Assembly: GCA_022705125.1 (NCBI GenBank)
Contig: JAKJFB010000002.1
Location: 5,106 to 31,922, forward strand
Reading direction: 5' to 3'
Length of the DNA stretch: 26,817 nt
DNA from: Pseudomonadota bacterium
GTDB taxonomy: Bacteria > Pseudomonadota > Gammaproteobacteria > Pseudomonadales > UBA5518
Shown here: piece by piece, positions 6,946 to 14,254 of the stretch
Layout of the letters: each line of letters begins with the position of its first letter
Numbering within the stretch: the stretch's first letter is position 1
Notes under the pieces: generated by a model
What the model was told of the DNA's origin: nothing
The model's database searches: none
The model's input: only the letters and a program-made list of their open reading frames with translations
Position numbers and translations under genes: made by a program

Positions 6946-8336
6946 CAGTCTTTCCCCTGCGCGTACCCGGTGTGCTCGGCGATGACGCCGGTGGTCTCCT
7001 CCTCGAGGATCTGCGTGATCTTGCGCGCGCGGTTGCCGACCAGCGTGTGCGCCAGCACGATCGGGATCGCCACGCACAGCCCCTGCACCGTGGTCACCAG
7101 CGCCTGGGAGATGCCGTTGGCCATGGCCTTGGGATCGCCGGCGCCGAAGATCGTGATCGCCTGGAAGGTGACGATCATGCCGGTCACCGTGCCGAGCAGC
7201 CCGAGCAGCGGCGCCACCGTGGCGATGATCTTCAGCAGCGTGAGGCCGCTCTCGATGCGCGGCAGTTCGCGGATCACCGCTTCGCTCAGCTTGAGCTCGA
7301 GCGTCTCGATGTCCATGTGCGGATTGCTCTCGTGCACCGCGAGCACGCGACCCAGCGGGTTGTCGGGGTTGGCGCGCGGGCTGGCGAGCTGCGCGGCGAC
7401 GCGCGCGTCCATGCGCGCCAGCACCACCAGCCGGTAAGCGGCGAGGATGAGGCCGAACAGGCCGAGCGCCATCGTGATGTAGCCGACCAGGCCGCCCTGG
7501 CGGATGCGCTCGCCGAAGGTCGGCGTCTCGATCAGCGCCGCCAGGTACGAGCCACCCGAGGGGCCGGTGGGGTCGATACCGAAGGGGTGCACGCCCCCGG
7601 TGGCCGCCGCGAGCCCGGCCGCCGCGTCGACGAAACTGCCGCCGGGCTGACGCGGCAGCTCGGTGAACAGCCCCTTGTCACCCTGGTAGTCGAGGTACTT
7701 GCCCTCGGCGGAGACGATGTTGAACACGCCCACGCGCACCACGGGCGTCTCGGCCCGGTTGCCGTCGGGGCGGATCACCGGCGCCGCGAAGGCCGTGACG
7801 GTGCCCGAGGCGACCATCTCCTGCTGCAGCTCGTACCACAATGCCTCGAGGTGCTCGATGGTCGGCAGGTCGACGCCGCTGCCCGCCAGCCTCACCAGCT
7901 CGTCGGCCTTCGCGACGCGCGCGCCGCCGAGCTCGGCGCCGGTGAGCGAGGCCTGGAAGGTGGCGCGGGCATCGCCGGCGGCCGCGGTGACGTTGCCCAG
8001 CAGGTCGCCGAGCGAGCCGAGCCGCTCGCGCAGCCGTGCCTGCGCCTTCTCCAGCTCGCGCTCGTTGGCCTCGAAGCGCTTTTCCAGCGCGGCCGAGCGC
8101 TTCTGCTGCTCCGCGCGCAGCGCCCTGGCGCGCTCGAGCTCGGCCTGCCGCCCGGCCTTGTCGGCCACGAAGCGCGCCTCGCGCTCGCGCGCCTCCCGCG
8201 CATCCACGGCCCGGCCCTGCTGCACGAACTCGAGCAGCTGCTGCAGCGACTGCGGCTGCCGCTCCTCTGCGGCGGCACCGAGCGCGATGGCGCCGGCTCC
8301 CAGCCATGCGGTGATGATCCTCCCGAGCGCCTTCAT
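6945..8336 (-). CDS. ttpC: TtpC-like MotA/TolQ/ExbB protein with periplasmic coiled coil
   Basis: A 463-residue accessory subunit of TonB2 systems. The signal sequence covers about 1-23 (ends GAAAEE). Residues about 30-115 are charged and strongly coiled-coil (AREREARFVADKAGRQAELERARALR and onward). A periplasmic domain of about 130-270 includes VFNIVSAEGKYLDYQGDKGLF. The C-terminal third is ExbB-like: helices at about 282-305, 365-392 (VAPLLGLLGTVTGMIVTF) and 410-432. This order matches TtpC of Vibrio TonB2 systems, where it is required for TonB2 activity. The start at 8336 overlaps the DUF3450 stop (ATGA), and its stop overlaps the exbB ATG. Confidence 0.9.
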   Translation of the reverse strand: MKALGRIITAWLGAGAIALGAAAEERQPQSLQQLLEFVQQGRAVDAREAREREARFVADKAGRQAELERARALRAEQQKRSAALEKRFEANERELEKAQARLRERLGSLGDLLGNVTAAAGDARATFQASLTGAELGGARVAKADELVRLAGSGVDLPTIEHLEALWYELQQEMVASGTVTAFAAPVIRPDGNRAETPVVRVGVFNIVSAEGKYLDYQGDKGLFTELPRQPGGSFVDAAAGLAAATGGVHPFGIDPTGPSGGSYLAALIETPTFGERIRQGGLVGYITMALGLFGLILAAYRLVVLARMDARVAAQLASPRANPDNPLGRVLAVHESNPHMDIETLELKLSEAVIRELPRIESGLTLLKIIATVAPLLGLLGTVTGMIVTFQAITIFGAGDPKAMANGISQALVTTVQGLCVAIPIVLAHTLVGNRARKITQILEEETTGVIAEHTGYAQGKD

Positions 8337-9121
8337 CGCGCCGCCTCCGGCGCGGGGATCGGCAGCTTCAGCAGCTCGATGGAGGCCTGCTTGTTCGCCA
8401 TGCGCATGCCTTCCTGGATCGCGCCGCGGTATTCGCTGCCCTCCAGCGGCTCCCAGCCACCCTGCGCGGGATTCCAGAATCCGGCGGCCTGCCGGTCGGG
8501 CGTCTGGTACAGCAGCGCGATGCGCCCGACGCGCAGGATGTCGACCTCGCGCTGCTCGCCGTCGATCGCGATGGTGTCCCTGTAGGTGTCGATCTTGCGT
8601 CCGTACTCGATCTCGATGCGGTAGGCCTCCATCACCTGGCGGTATTTCTCGGCCAGCGCGATGTCGGGGCGGTCGAGGTTGTGGCGCAGGAAGGCGATGC
8701 GCTCGCGCCGCTCCTCCAGGAGGAAGGGCTTGTCGAGCGCCACGAAGGATTCCAGCCCATCGATCATGCGCACCAGCAGCGGCATCATCTGGCGCTGGAG
8801 CACCGTGACCTCGTCGATCGACGCCCCGGTCGCGGCTATGCGCTCCTCCTGCCCGGCAATCTGCTTTTCGAGCCGCGCGTTGTAGACCTCCAGGCCGTCG
8901 ACCTGCTTCATCACGGTCTTGTATTCCTGCAGCAGCTCGCGGGTCTCGTCGGCGATGCGCTCGACCGTCGCCTGCGAGGCCTGCGCGGCCTGCGTGGAGG
9001 CCTGGCTCAGGCGGTAGATGTCCTCCAGCGGCTGCTCGGCGCGCGCGGCCGTCGCGCCGAGCCACGCGGCCAGCGACACCGCTGCGCCCAGCGCGCCCCA
9101 TTTCGCCGTATATCTCTTCAT
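8333..9121 (-). CDS. DUF3450 periplasmic coiled-coil protein of the TonB2 cluster
   Basis: A 262-residue exported protein. The signal sequence covers about 1-28 (MKRYTAKW, hydrophobic run, then ARAEQ). Residues about 35-110 are a heptad-rich coiled coil (QASQATVERIADETRELLQEYKTV, LEKQIAGQEERIA). The C-terminal part has RVGRIALLYQTPDRQAAGFW and a glycine/tryptophan segment typical of DUF3450. Such genes nearly always sit immediately before ttpC, as here. The role is not established; a periplasmic partner of TtpC is the likely idea. It overlaps folA upstream and ttpC downstream by four bases each, so it belongs to a run that begins with lgt, thyA and folA. Confidence 0.88.
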   Translation of the reverse strand: MKRYTAKWGALGAAVSLAAWLGATAARAEQPLEDIYRLSQASTQAAQASQATVERIADETRELLQEYKTVMKQVDGLEVYNARLEKQIAGQEERIAATGASIDEVTVLQRQMMPLLVRMIDGLESFVALDKPFLLEERRERIAFLRHNLDRPDIALAEKYRQVMEAYRIEIEYGRKIDTYRDTIAIDGEQREVDILRVGRIALLYQTPDRQAAGFWNPAQGGWEPLEGSEYRGAIQEGMRMANKQASIELLKLPIPAPEAAR

Positions 9122-9630
9122 GGATGCACTCGATCGAGCGTGAGGAAACTGAAGCGCAGCGCGGGATCGGCGGCGCTGGCGTGCCGCTCGCGCGCGGTCT
9201 CGCGCCAGTCGGTGTGCGCGAACTCCGGGAACACGGTGTCGCCCTCGACTTCCTGCTCGATCAGCGTGAGCTGGATGCGCTCCGCCAGGGGCAGGCACTG
9301 GCGGTAGATGTCGGCGCCGCCGATCACCATGCACTCCTCGACCCCGTCGCGCGCGGCGATTTCGTGCGCGAGCACCAGGGCATCCGGCACGCTCGCGGCG
9401 AGCAGCACGCCCTCGGGCAGGTCCAGGTCCGGCTGGCGGCTGACCACGATGCTGGTGCGCCCGGGCAGCGCCTTGCCGATCGAGGCGAAGGTGCGCCGGC
9501 CCATCACGATGGGCTTGCCCATCGTGAGCGCGCGAAAGTGCTTCAGGTCCTCGGGCAGGTGCCAGGGCAGGGCGTTGTCTCGGCCGATGACGCGGTTCTG
9601 CGCCATCGCCACCACCAGCGTGATCTTCAT
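9118..9630 (-). CDS. folA: Dihydrofolate reductase
   Basis: Reduces dihydrofolate to tetrahydrofolate with NADPH, restoring the cofactor oxidised by thymidylate synthase. The 170-residue protein has the type I signature: [21 protein letters not shown] with acidic catalytic Asp28 (Asp27 in E. coli), [17 protein letters not shown] for NADPH binding, and [16 protein letters not shown]. The gene overlaps thyA by four bases upstream and DUF3450 by four downstream. thyA-folA pairing is common, and the two enzymes work in one cycle. It is unusual only in being fused transcriptionally to TonB genes. Confidence 0.97.
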   Translation of the reverse strand: MKITLVVAMAQNRVIGRDNALPWHLPEDLKHFRALTMGKPIVMGRRTFASIGKALPGRTSIVVSRQPDLDLPEGVLLAASVPDALVLAHEIAARDGVEECMVIGGADIYRQCLPLAERIQLTLIEQEVEGDTVFPEFAHTDWRETARERHASAADPALRFSFLTLDRVHP

Positions 9631-10421
9631 ACCGCGATCGGCGCCGGGATGTGGGGGTGGGACTGGTAGCCGCGCAGCTCGAAGTCCTCGAAGCGGAACG
9701 CGAACAGGTCCTTCACCGCGGGGTTCAGCGCCATCACCGGCAGCGCCAGGGGCTCGCGCTCCAGTTGCAGCCGCGCCTGCCCGAGGTGGTTGCTGTAGAG
9801 GTGCGCGTCGCCGAAGGTGTGCACGAACTCACCGGGCGCGAGCCCCGTGACCTGCGCCACCATCAGCGTCAGCAGCGCGTAGGAGGCGATGTTGAATGGC
9901 ACCCCGATGAACACGTCGGCGCTGCGCTGGTAGAGCTGGCAGGAGAGCCGCCCGTCCTGCACGTAGAACTGGAACAGCGCGTGGCAGGGCGCCAGCGCCA
10001 TGCGATCCACGTCGGCCACGTTCCAGGCGCTCACGATCAGGCGCCGCGAATCGGGGTTGGTGCGGATCTGCTCCAGCAGCTGCGCGATCTGGTCGATGTG
10101 ACGCCCGTCGGCCGCCGGCCAGCTGCGCCACTGGTAGCCGTAGACCGGGCCGAGCTCGCCCTCGGCGTCCGCCCACTCGTCCCAGATCGAGACGCCGTGC
10201 TCCTTCAGGTAGCGGATGTTGGTGTCCCCGCGCAGGAACCACAGCAGCTCGTGGATGATCGAGCGCAGGTGCAGCTTCTTGGTGGTGAGCAACGGAAAAC
10301 CCGCGCCGAGATCGAAGCGCATCTGGTAGCCGAACACGCTGCGCGTGCCGGTGCCGGTGCGGTCGCCCTTGTCGCGGCCGCTCTCCAGTATGTGCCGCAG
10401 CAGCTGCTGGTACTGGTGCAT
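9627..10421 (-). CDS. thyA: Thymidylate synthase (ThyA type)
   Basis: Methylates dUMP to dTMP using methylene-tetrahydrofolate. At 264 residues it equals the length of E. coli ThyA. The catalytic cysteine is Cys146 in [30 protein letters not shown] binds phosphate, [11 protein letters not shown] precedes the active site, and [15 protein letters not shown] and GDAHLYSNH follow. It lies 13 bases after lgt and overlaps folA by four bases. The lgt-thyA pair is conserved in gammaproteobacteria. Confidence 0.98.
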   Translation of the reverse strand: MHQYQQLLRHILESGRDKGDRTGTGTRSVFGYQMRFDLGAGFPLLTTKKLHLRSIIHELLWFLRGDTNIRYLKEHGVSIWDEWADAEGELGPVYGYQWRSWPAADGRHIDQIAQLLEQIRTNPDSRRLIVSAWNVADVDRMALAPCHALFQFYVQDGRLSCQLYQRSADVFIGVPFNIASYALLTLMVAQVTGLAPGEFVHTFGDAHLYSNHLGQARLQLEREPLALPVMALNPAVKDLFAFRFEDFELRGYQSHPHIPAPIAV

Positions 10422-10434
10422 CGCCTTGCTCCGC

Positions 10435-11244
10435 TCAGGCCGTCGCGGCCGGCGTGGCGCCGCCCGCGCGGCGCTGCGCCCACACGAACATCACCAGGCC
10501 GGCGACGATCATCGGCAGGCACAGCAGCTGCCCGCGCGTCATCCAGCCGAAGGCGACGAAGCCGATGCCGGCATCGGGCTCGCGCGCGAACTCGACCGCG
10601 AAGCGGAACAGCCCGTAGCAGAGCAGGAACAGCCCGGACACCGCGAAACGGGGACGCGGCCGGGAGGAGTACCACCACAGGATCAGGAACAGCACGAGCC
10701 CTTCCAGCGCGGCCTGGTAGAGCTGCGAGGGATGGCGCGCCAGCGCCAGCGGATCGCGCGGGAACACCATGCCCCAGGGCAGGTCGGTGGGGCGGCCCCA
10801 CAGCTCCTGGCCGATGAAATTGCCGATGCGCCCGAAGCCCAGCCCCAGCGGCACGATCGGCGCGACGAAGTCGAAGATGTCGCCGATGTGCTGCCCGTGC
10901 TTGCGCGCGAACCACCACATCACCGCGATCACGCCGAGCAGGCCGCCGTGGAAGGCCATGCCGCCCTGCCAGACCGCGAAGATCTCGAGCGGATGCGCCA
11001 GGTAGTACGCGGGCTTGTAGAACAGCACGTAGCCCAGGCGCCCGCCCAGCACCACGCCGATCGCGCCCCAGAAGATCAGGTCCTCGACCTGCTCGGGGGT
11101 GAGCGGCGCGCCCGGGCGGCGCGCGCGCAGCCGCGCCAGCCACCAGGCCGCGACGAACGCCGCCAGGTAGGTCAGCCCGTACCAGTGGACCTTCAGCGGG
11201 CCCAGCTGGACGGCGACGGGATCGAAATTCGGGTGGTGCAGCAT
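10435..11244 (-). CDS. lgt: Prolipoprotein diacylglyceryl transferase
   Basis: Transfers diacylglycerol from phosphatidylglycerol to the lipobox cysteine of prolipoproteins in the inner membrane. The 269-residue protein has several transmembrane segments (about 22-40, 57-77, 98-113, 178-193, 202-215 and 240-257). The Lgt signature [14 protein letters not shown] is at 138-151 with Arg139, and His99 in AFHGG corresponds to the essential His103 of E. coli. It is the first gene of a nine-gene minus-strand run. A -10-like CATAAT at 11327-11332 (minus strand) would give an 80-base leader. In E. coli ptsP precedes lgt directly; here about 3 kb of other genes intervene. Confidence 0.97.
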   Translation of the reverse strand: MLHHPNFDPVAVQLGPLKVHWYGLTYLAAFVAAWWLARLRARRPGAPLTPEQVEDLIFWGAIGVVLGGRLGYVLFYKPAYYLAHPLEIFAVWQGGMAFHGGLLGVIAVMWWFARKHGQHIGDIFDFVAPIVPLGLGFGRIGNFIGQELWGRPTDLPWGMVFPRDPLALARHPSQLYQAALEGLVLFLILWWYSSRPRPRFAVSGLFLLCYGLFRFAVEFAREPDAGIGFVAFGWMTRGQLLCLPMIVAGLVMFVWAQRRAGGATPAATA

Positions 11245-11325
11245 CTACAGGCTCCGTGGGCGGTGCGGCGAGCGGCGCCGGTGCAGCAGGGCACCGCGGC
11301 GTAGGCGGCCGGCGTGGCGGCGGGC

Positions 11326-11332
11326 TATTATG
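11326..11332. promoter_or_regulatory. AT island with overlapping divergent -10 boxes
   Basis: In an otherwise GC-only 113-bp gap between lgt and the NRDE gene, CTATTATG contains TATTAT (plus strand, 11326-11331, 27 bases before the NRDE start) and CATAAT (minus strand, 11327-11332, facing lgt). No convincing -35 is visible in either direction. If both are used, the two promoters exclude one another. Confidence 0.4.
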
Positions 11333-11357
11333 CCCTGCCCCCCCTTGGTGCGCATCT

Positions 11358-12140
11358 ATGTGCCTGATCGCCCTGGCCTGGCAGCGCCACCCCGAATTCC
11401 CGCTGCTGATCGCGGCCAATCGCGACGAGTTCCATGTCCGCCCGACACGGGCGGCGGATTTCTGGCCCGATCACCCCGGGCTCTGCGCCGGGCGCGATCT
11501 GGCGGCCGGCGGCACCTGGCTCGGCATCACGCGCGGCGGGCGCTTCGCCGCCATCACCAATCGCCGCGGCCACCCGGCGCCACCGGCCGCGCCTTCGCGC
11601 GGGCTGCTGACGCTCGACTTCCTGGTGCGGAGCGAGCCGCCGCGCGAGTACATGAACCGGCTGCGCGCGAGCTGCGAGGACTACGCCGGCTTCAACCTGC
11701 TGGCCGGCGAACTCGACGGGGACCTGTATTACCTGGGCAACCACGGCCCGCGCATGGAACGCCTGGAGCCCGGCGTGTACGGCCTGTCGAACGACATGCT
11801 CGACACGCCGTGGCCCAAACTGCTCGGGGTGCGCGAGGAACTGTCGGCGCTGCTCTGCACGCACCCCGAACCCGAGGCGATCCTCGCACTGCTCGCCGAC
11901 CGCAGCGTGCCGCCCGACCACGCGCTGCCCGACACCGGGGTGGGACTGGAGCAGGAGCGCCGCCTCGGGCCGCGCTTCATCTGCTCACCGGATTACGGCA
12001 CGCGCACCTCGGCCTGCGTGCGCGTGCACCGCGACGGATGGGTGGAATTCACGGAGCGCAGCTTCGATGCGAGCGGGACGGCGCAACAGACGCTGGAGTA
12101 CCGGTTCGATATTCAGGAATCGACGCCGCGCCCGAGCTGA
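11358..12140 (+). CDS. NRDE family protein (TANGO2 homologue)
   Basis: A 260-residue protein beginning MCLIALAW, with NRDE at 21-24 in AANRDEFHVRPT. These are the two hallmarks of the NRDE/TANGO2 family (DUF833), in which Cys2 may become N-terminal after methionine removal. Other family segments are AGRDLAAGGTWLGI, FAAITNRR and YGLSNDMLDTPWPKL. The start at 11358 is chosen because the family begins MC; the open frame extends upstream to 11256. The molecular function is unresolved; eukaryotic relatives are linked to lipid, acyl-CoA or heme handling. It is the only plus-strand gene between ilvD and zapB-like, and converges on the dehydrogenase 24 bases away. Confidence 0.9.
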   Translation: MCLIALAWQRHPEFPLLIAANRDEFHVRPTRAADFWPDHPGLCAGRDLAAGGTWLGITRGGRFAAITNRRGHPAPPAAPSRGLLTLDFLVRSEPPREYMNRLRASCEDYAGFNLLAGELDGDLYYLGNHGPRMERLEPGVYGLSNDMLDTPWPKLLGVREELSALLCTHPEPEAILALLADRSVPPDHALPDTGVGLEQERRLGPRFICSPDYGTRTSACVRVHRDGWVEFTERSFDASGTAQQTLEYRFDIQESTPRPS

Positions 12141-12169
12141 GCCGCGCGCTATCGAGCCCGCGCCTCAGC
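12136..12169. terminator. Inverted repeat at the NRDE / dehydrogenase convergent junction
   Basis: GCTGAG (12136-12141) pairs with CTCAGC (12164-12169); after one C-C mismatch, CGCG (12143-12146) pairs with CGCG (12159-12162). The arms contain the TGA of the NRDE gene and the TGA (TCA on the plus strand, 12165-12167) of the dehydrogenase. It could serve as a bidirectional terminator; no U-tract is present. Confidence 0.45.
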
Positions 12170-13190
12170 GGTCCGGATCGATCAGCACCTTGCAGTGCGG
12201 CGAGGCCGCGCGCAGCGACTCGAAGACCGCCGGCAGCTCCGCGAACCCCACCGTGCCGGTGTGCATCGGCTCCGGCTTCGCCTCGCCGCGCGCCATCGCG
12301 TCGATCACGGCCGCGAAATTGTGCTCGGTGTAGCACTGGCTGAACTGGATCGTCACTTCCTTGAGCAGCCCGGTGAGCGGGTTGAAGGTGTCGTCGAGCA
12401 GGCACACGCCCGCCACCACGATGCGCGCGCGGATGCCGGCCACCTCCACCGCGTGACGCAGCAGGCCCGGATTGCCCACGCACTCGAACACCACCTGCGG
12501 GCGGCAGCCCGCGTGCGCGGCGAAGCGCCCGGCCACGTCCTCCGCGGACGGGTCGATCACCGCCGTGGCACCCAGCGCCAGCGCCCGCTCGCGGCGCGCC
12601 GAGAAACGCTCGCTCACCACGATGTGGCGCGCGCCGGCCAGGCGTGCGAACAGCACCACGCCGGCGCCAATGGGGCCGGCACCGATCACCAGCACCGAGG
12701 CCCCCGGACGCAGCGCCGCCATCTCCACCGCGTGGTGCGAGACCGCCAGCGGCTCGACCATTGCGCCCTGCGCGAAGGGCACGCCGGCGGGCAGGCGCTG
12801 CAGCATGCCGGCGCGCGCGGCGACGTACTGCGCGTAGGCGCCCTGCACCAGCAGCGTGGTGCCGGTGAAGATGTTCTGCGGGCACAGTCCCGGCAGCCCC
12901 CCGGTGCAGGCCTCGCACTGCTGGCAGGACGTGATCGGCAGCGCCGTGACGCGCTCGCCCACCTTCCAGTCGCCGCGCACCGCGGCGCCGACCTCCGCGA
13001 TGGTGCCGGCGAACTCGTGTCCGAGGATTGTGCCGTCCGGCGCCGCGCCGTACTCGGTCACGTGCAGGTCCGAGCCGCAGATGCCCGAGCGCGCGACCTC
13101 GATGATCACCTGGTCGGGCGCGGGACGCGGGTCGGGGACGGTCTCGATGCTGAGGGGCCGACCGGTTTCGTGAAATACGGCTGCGCGCAT
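12165..13190 (-). CDS. Zinc-dependent alcohol dehydrogenase family protein (MDR)
   Basis: A 341-residue medium-chain dehydrogenase/reductase. The catalytic zinc site is visible as Cys38 (SGICGSD), His58 and Glu59 (LGHEFAG); the structural zinc uses Cys89, Cys92, Cys95 and Cys103 (CQQCEACTGGLPGLC). The NAD(P)-binding glycine motif VIGAGPIGAG lies at 168-177. I chose ATG at 13190 because a strong AGGAGG lies nine bases upstream; the frame could start at 13214, but that would place the ribosome site inside the gene. Substrate cannot be read; threonine, butanediol or sugar-alcohol dehydrogenases are all in this family. It follows the channel-like gene by four bases, so the two are co-transcribed. 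Confidence 0.9.
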   Translation of the reverse strand: MRAAVFHETGRPLSIETVPDPRPAPDQVIIEVARSGICGSDLHVTEYGAAPDGTILGHEFAGTIAEVGAAVRGDWKVGERVTALPITSCQQCEACTGGLPGLCPQNIFTGTTLLVQGAYAQYVAARAGMLQRLPAGVPFAQGAMVEPLAVSHHAVEMAALRPGASVLVIGAGPIGAGVVLFARLAGARHIVVSERFSARRERALALGATAVIDPSAEDVAGRFAAHAGCRPQVVFECVGNPGLLRHAVEVAGIRARIVVAGVCLLDDTFNPLTGLLKEVTIQFSQCYTEHNFAAVIDAMARGEAKPEPMHTGTVGFAELPAVFESLRAASPHCKVLIDPDR

Positions 13191-13194
13191 GAAC

Positions 13195-13539
13195 TCAATC
13201 CTCCTCGCTGACATGAAAGCAGTGCAACACCCGGTGGAACACCGGCGTCAGCACCAGCGCGGTGCTCACCACGAAGACCAGCCCCGCGTAGAGCGCGAAC
13301 AGGCCCGCGAAGAGCTTGCCGCCGGCGCTCAGCGGCGGATTGACCGGACCCATCCCGCCGAGAAGCATCGTGGTGTTCAGGAACGCGTCGATCCACGTCA
13401 TGCGCTCACAGACCACGTAGCCGGTCATGCCGATGGCCAGCGAGAACGCCAGGATGGCCGCGGTGGCGCCCACGTGCAACGCGATGCGCCGCAGGAAGGC
13501 GGAGCGCGGAAGAAGCGGTTCATGCTTCGCTTCATACAT
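13195..13539 (-). CDS. Small two-helix ion-channel-like membrane protein
   Basis: A 114-residue membrane protein: cytoplasmic N-terminus, helix about 19-43 (IALHVGATAAILAFSLAIGM), a re-entrant-loop-like segment WIDAFLNTTMLLGGMGPVNPPLS (about 49-71), and a second helix about 74-100 (LFAGLFALYAGLVFVVSTALVLT). The order helix-pore-helix and the LGGMGP sequence resemble the Ion_trans_2 fold of two-TM potassium channels, but the filter is not a canonical TVGYG, so ion selectivity is unknown and it may not conduct. AGG lies just upstream of the ATG. It precedes the dehydrogenase by four bases; the end of this gene contains the dehydrogenase ribosome site. Confidence 0.75.
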   Translation of the reverse strand: MYEAKHEPLLPRSAFLRRIALHVGATAAILAFSLAIGMTGYVVCERMTWIDAFLNTTMLLGGMGPVNPPLSAGGKLFAGLFALYAGLVFVVSTALVLTPVFHRVLHCFHVSEED

Positions 13540-13575
13540 GGTTACTTGCGCCTCCTGTGCCCGTGGGGCGCTCCC

Positions 13576-14121
13576 TCAATCGAGCTCGATCGGTCCGTTG
13601 ATTTCTTCAAACTGCTTCTGCGCTTCGGTATAGCGCGCGCACGTCTCGAAATATGACTCGTCATCCGCAACGATGGGCTCGGCATGCCAGCGGACCAGCA
13701 CAATCTTCATTTTCCGAACGTGTTCGATCCGGTCGACACCACACTCAACCTTGATCGCGGCACCATGGTTGACGTGAAAATAGAAGGAATCCAGTTCGTC
13801 GTTCTGAAAGTCGCTGTCGTTGTAGTAGAAATCGGTTTCATCGACGACAGGGTATTCGCCGAGTATTCCGCCATCGATCCGGTACGTTTCGCCGGCATAG
13901 CTTATCTCGATCACCGAAATGCGCTTGCTCGAGCCCGGTTCGAATTCGAGGCGGATTTGCGTCAGCCCGAACGGTTCTGGCACCGTGATTTCGAACGTCT
14001 CGCTCGCAACCGGAATATGTGAGAACGGAGGCAGCAAACTAGTGCCTGCGGCACCCATGGAGCCACCCAGCGCAACCATCATCAAGGCGCAGGGGCCAAG
14101 CCGTACTTTTTTTGGTCCCAC
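13576..14121 (-). CDS. Unknown secreted-like protein
   Basis: I do not recognise this protein. The frame stops at 13576; the start is uncertain. GTG at 14121 gives 181 residues and a signal-like N-terminus (GPKKVRL, then the hydrophobic LGPCALMMVALGGSMGAAG). ATG at 14082 or 14079 would truncate that signal, and the frame stays open to 14277, into ptsP. The mature part is acidic and rich in aromatic residues (TDFYYNDSDFQNDELDSFYFHVNH) with alternating polar/hydrophobic stretches suggestive of beta strands (RISVIEISYAGETYRIDGG). Base composition is much more AT-rich than its neighbours, with codons rare elsewhere here, which suggests recent acquisition. It lies between ptsP and the channel gene, all on the minus strand. 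Confidence 0.6.
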   Translation of the reverse strand: MGPKKVRLGPCALMMVALGGSMGAAGTSLLPPFSHIPVASETFEITVPEPFGLTQIRLEFEPGSSKRISVIEISYAGETYRIDGGILGEYPVVDETDFYYNDSDFQNDELDSFYFHVNHGAAIKVECGVDRIEHVRKMKIVLVRWHAEPIVADDESYFETCARYTEAQKQFEEINGPIELD

Positions 14122-14254
14122 GACACCCAGCCCCCAGCATGGTTCACATTCAGTGTGCGTAGCGGATCGCTGTGTTCTTTGCCAACCCTCGCGGCGAGCA
14201 AGGTCATGACTCTGGCGAATGCCCGGGCGTTCATCAGCTGGCCATCCGGATGGC

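Noticed and set aside
12165..13190. Naming the dehydrogenase tdh, bdh or adh
   Set aside because: Zinc and cofactor motifs only prove the MDR family; nothing in the sequence or neighbours fixes the substrate.
14241..14254. 14-bp palindrome GCCATCCGGATGGC directly after the ptsP stop as a terminator
   Set aside because: There is no loop space and no U-tract, and the next minus-strand gene follows closely; mentioned under ptsP but not called as a separate site.
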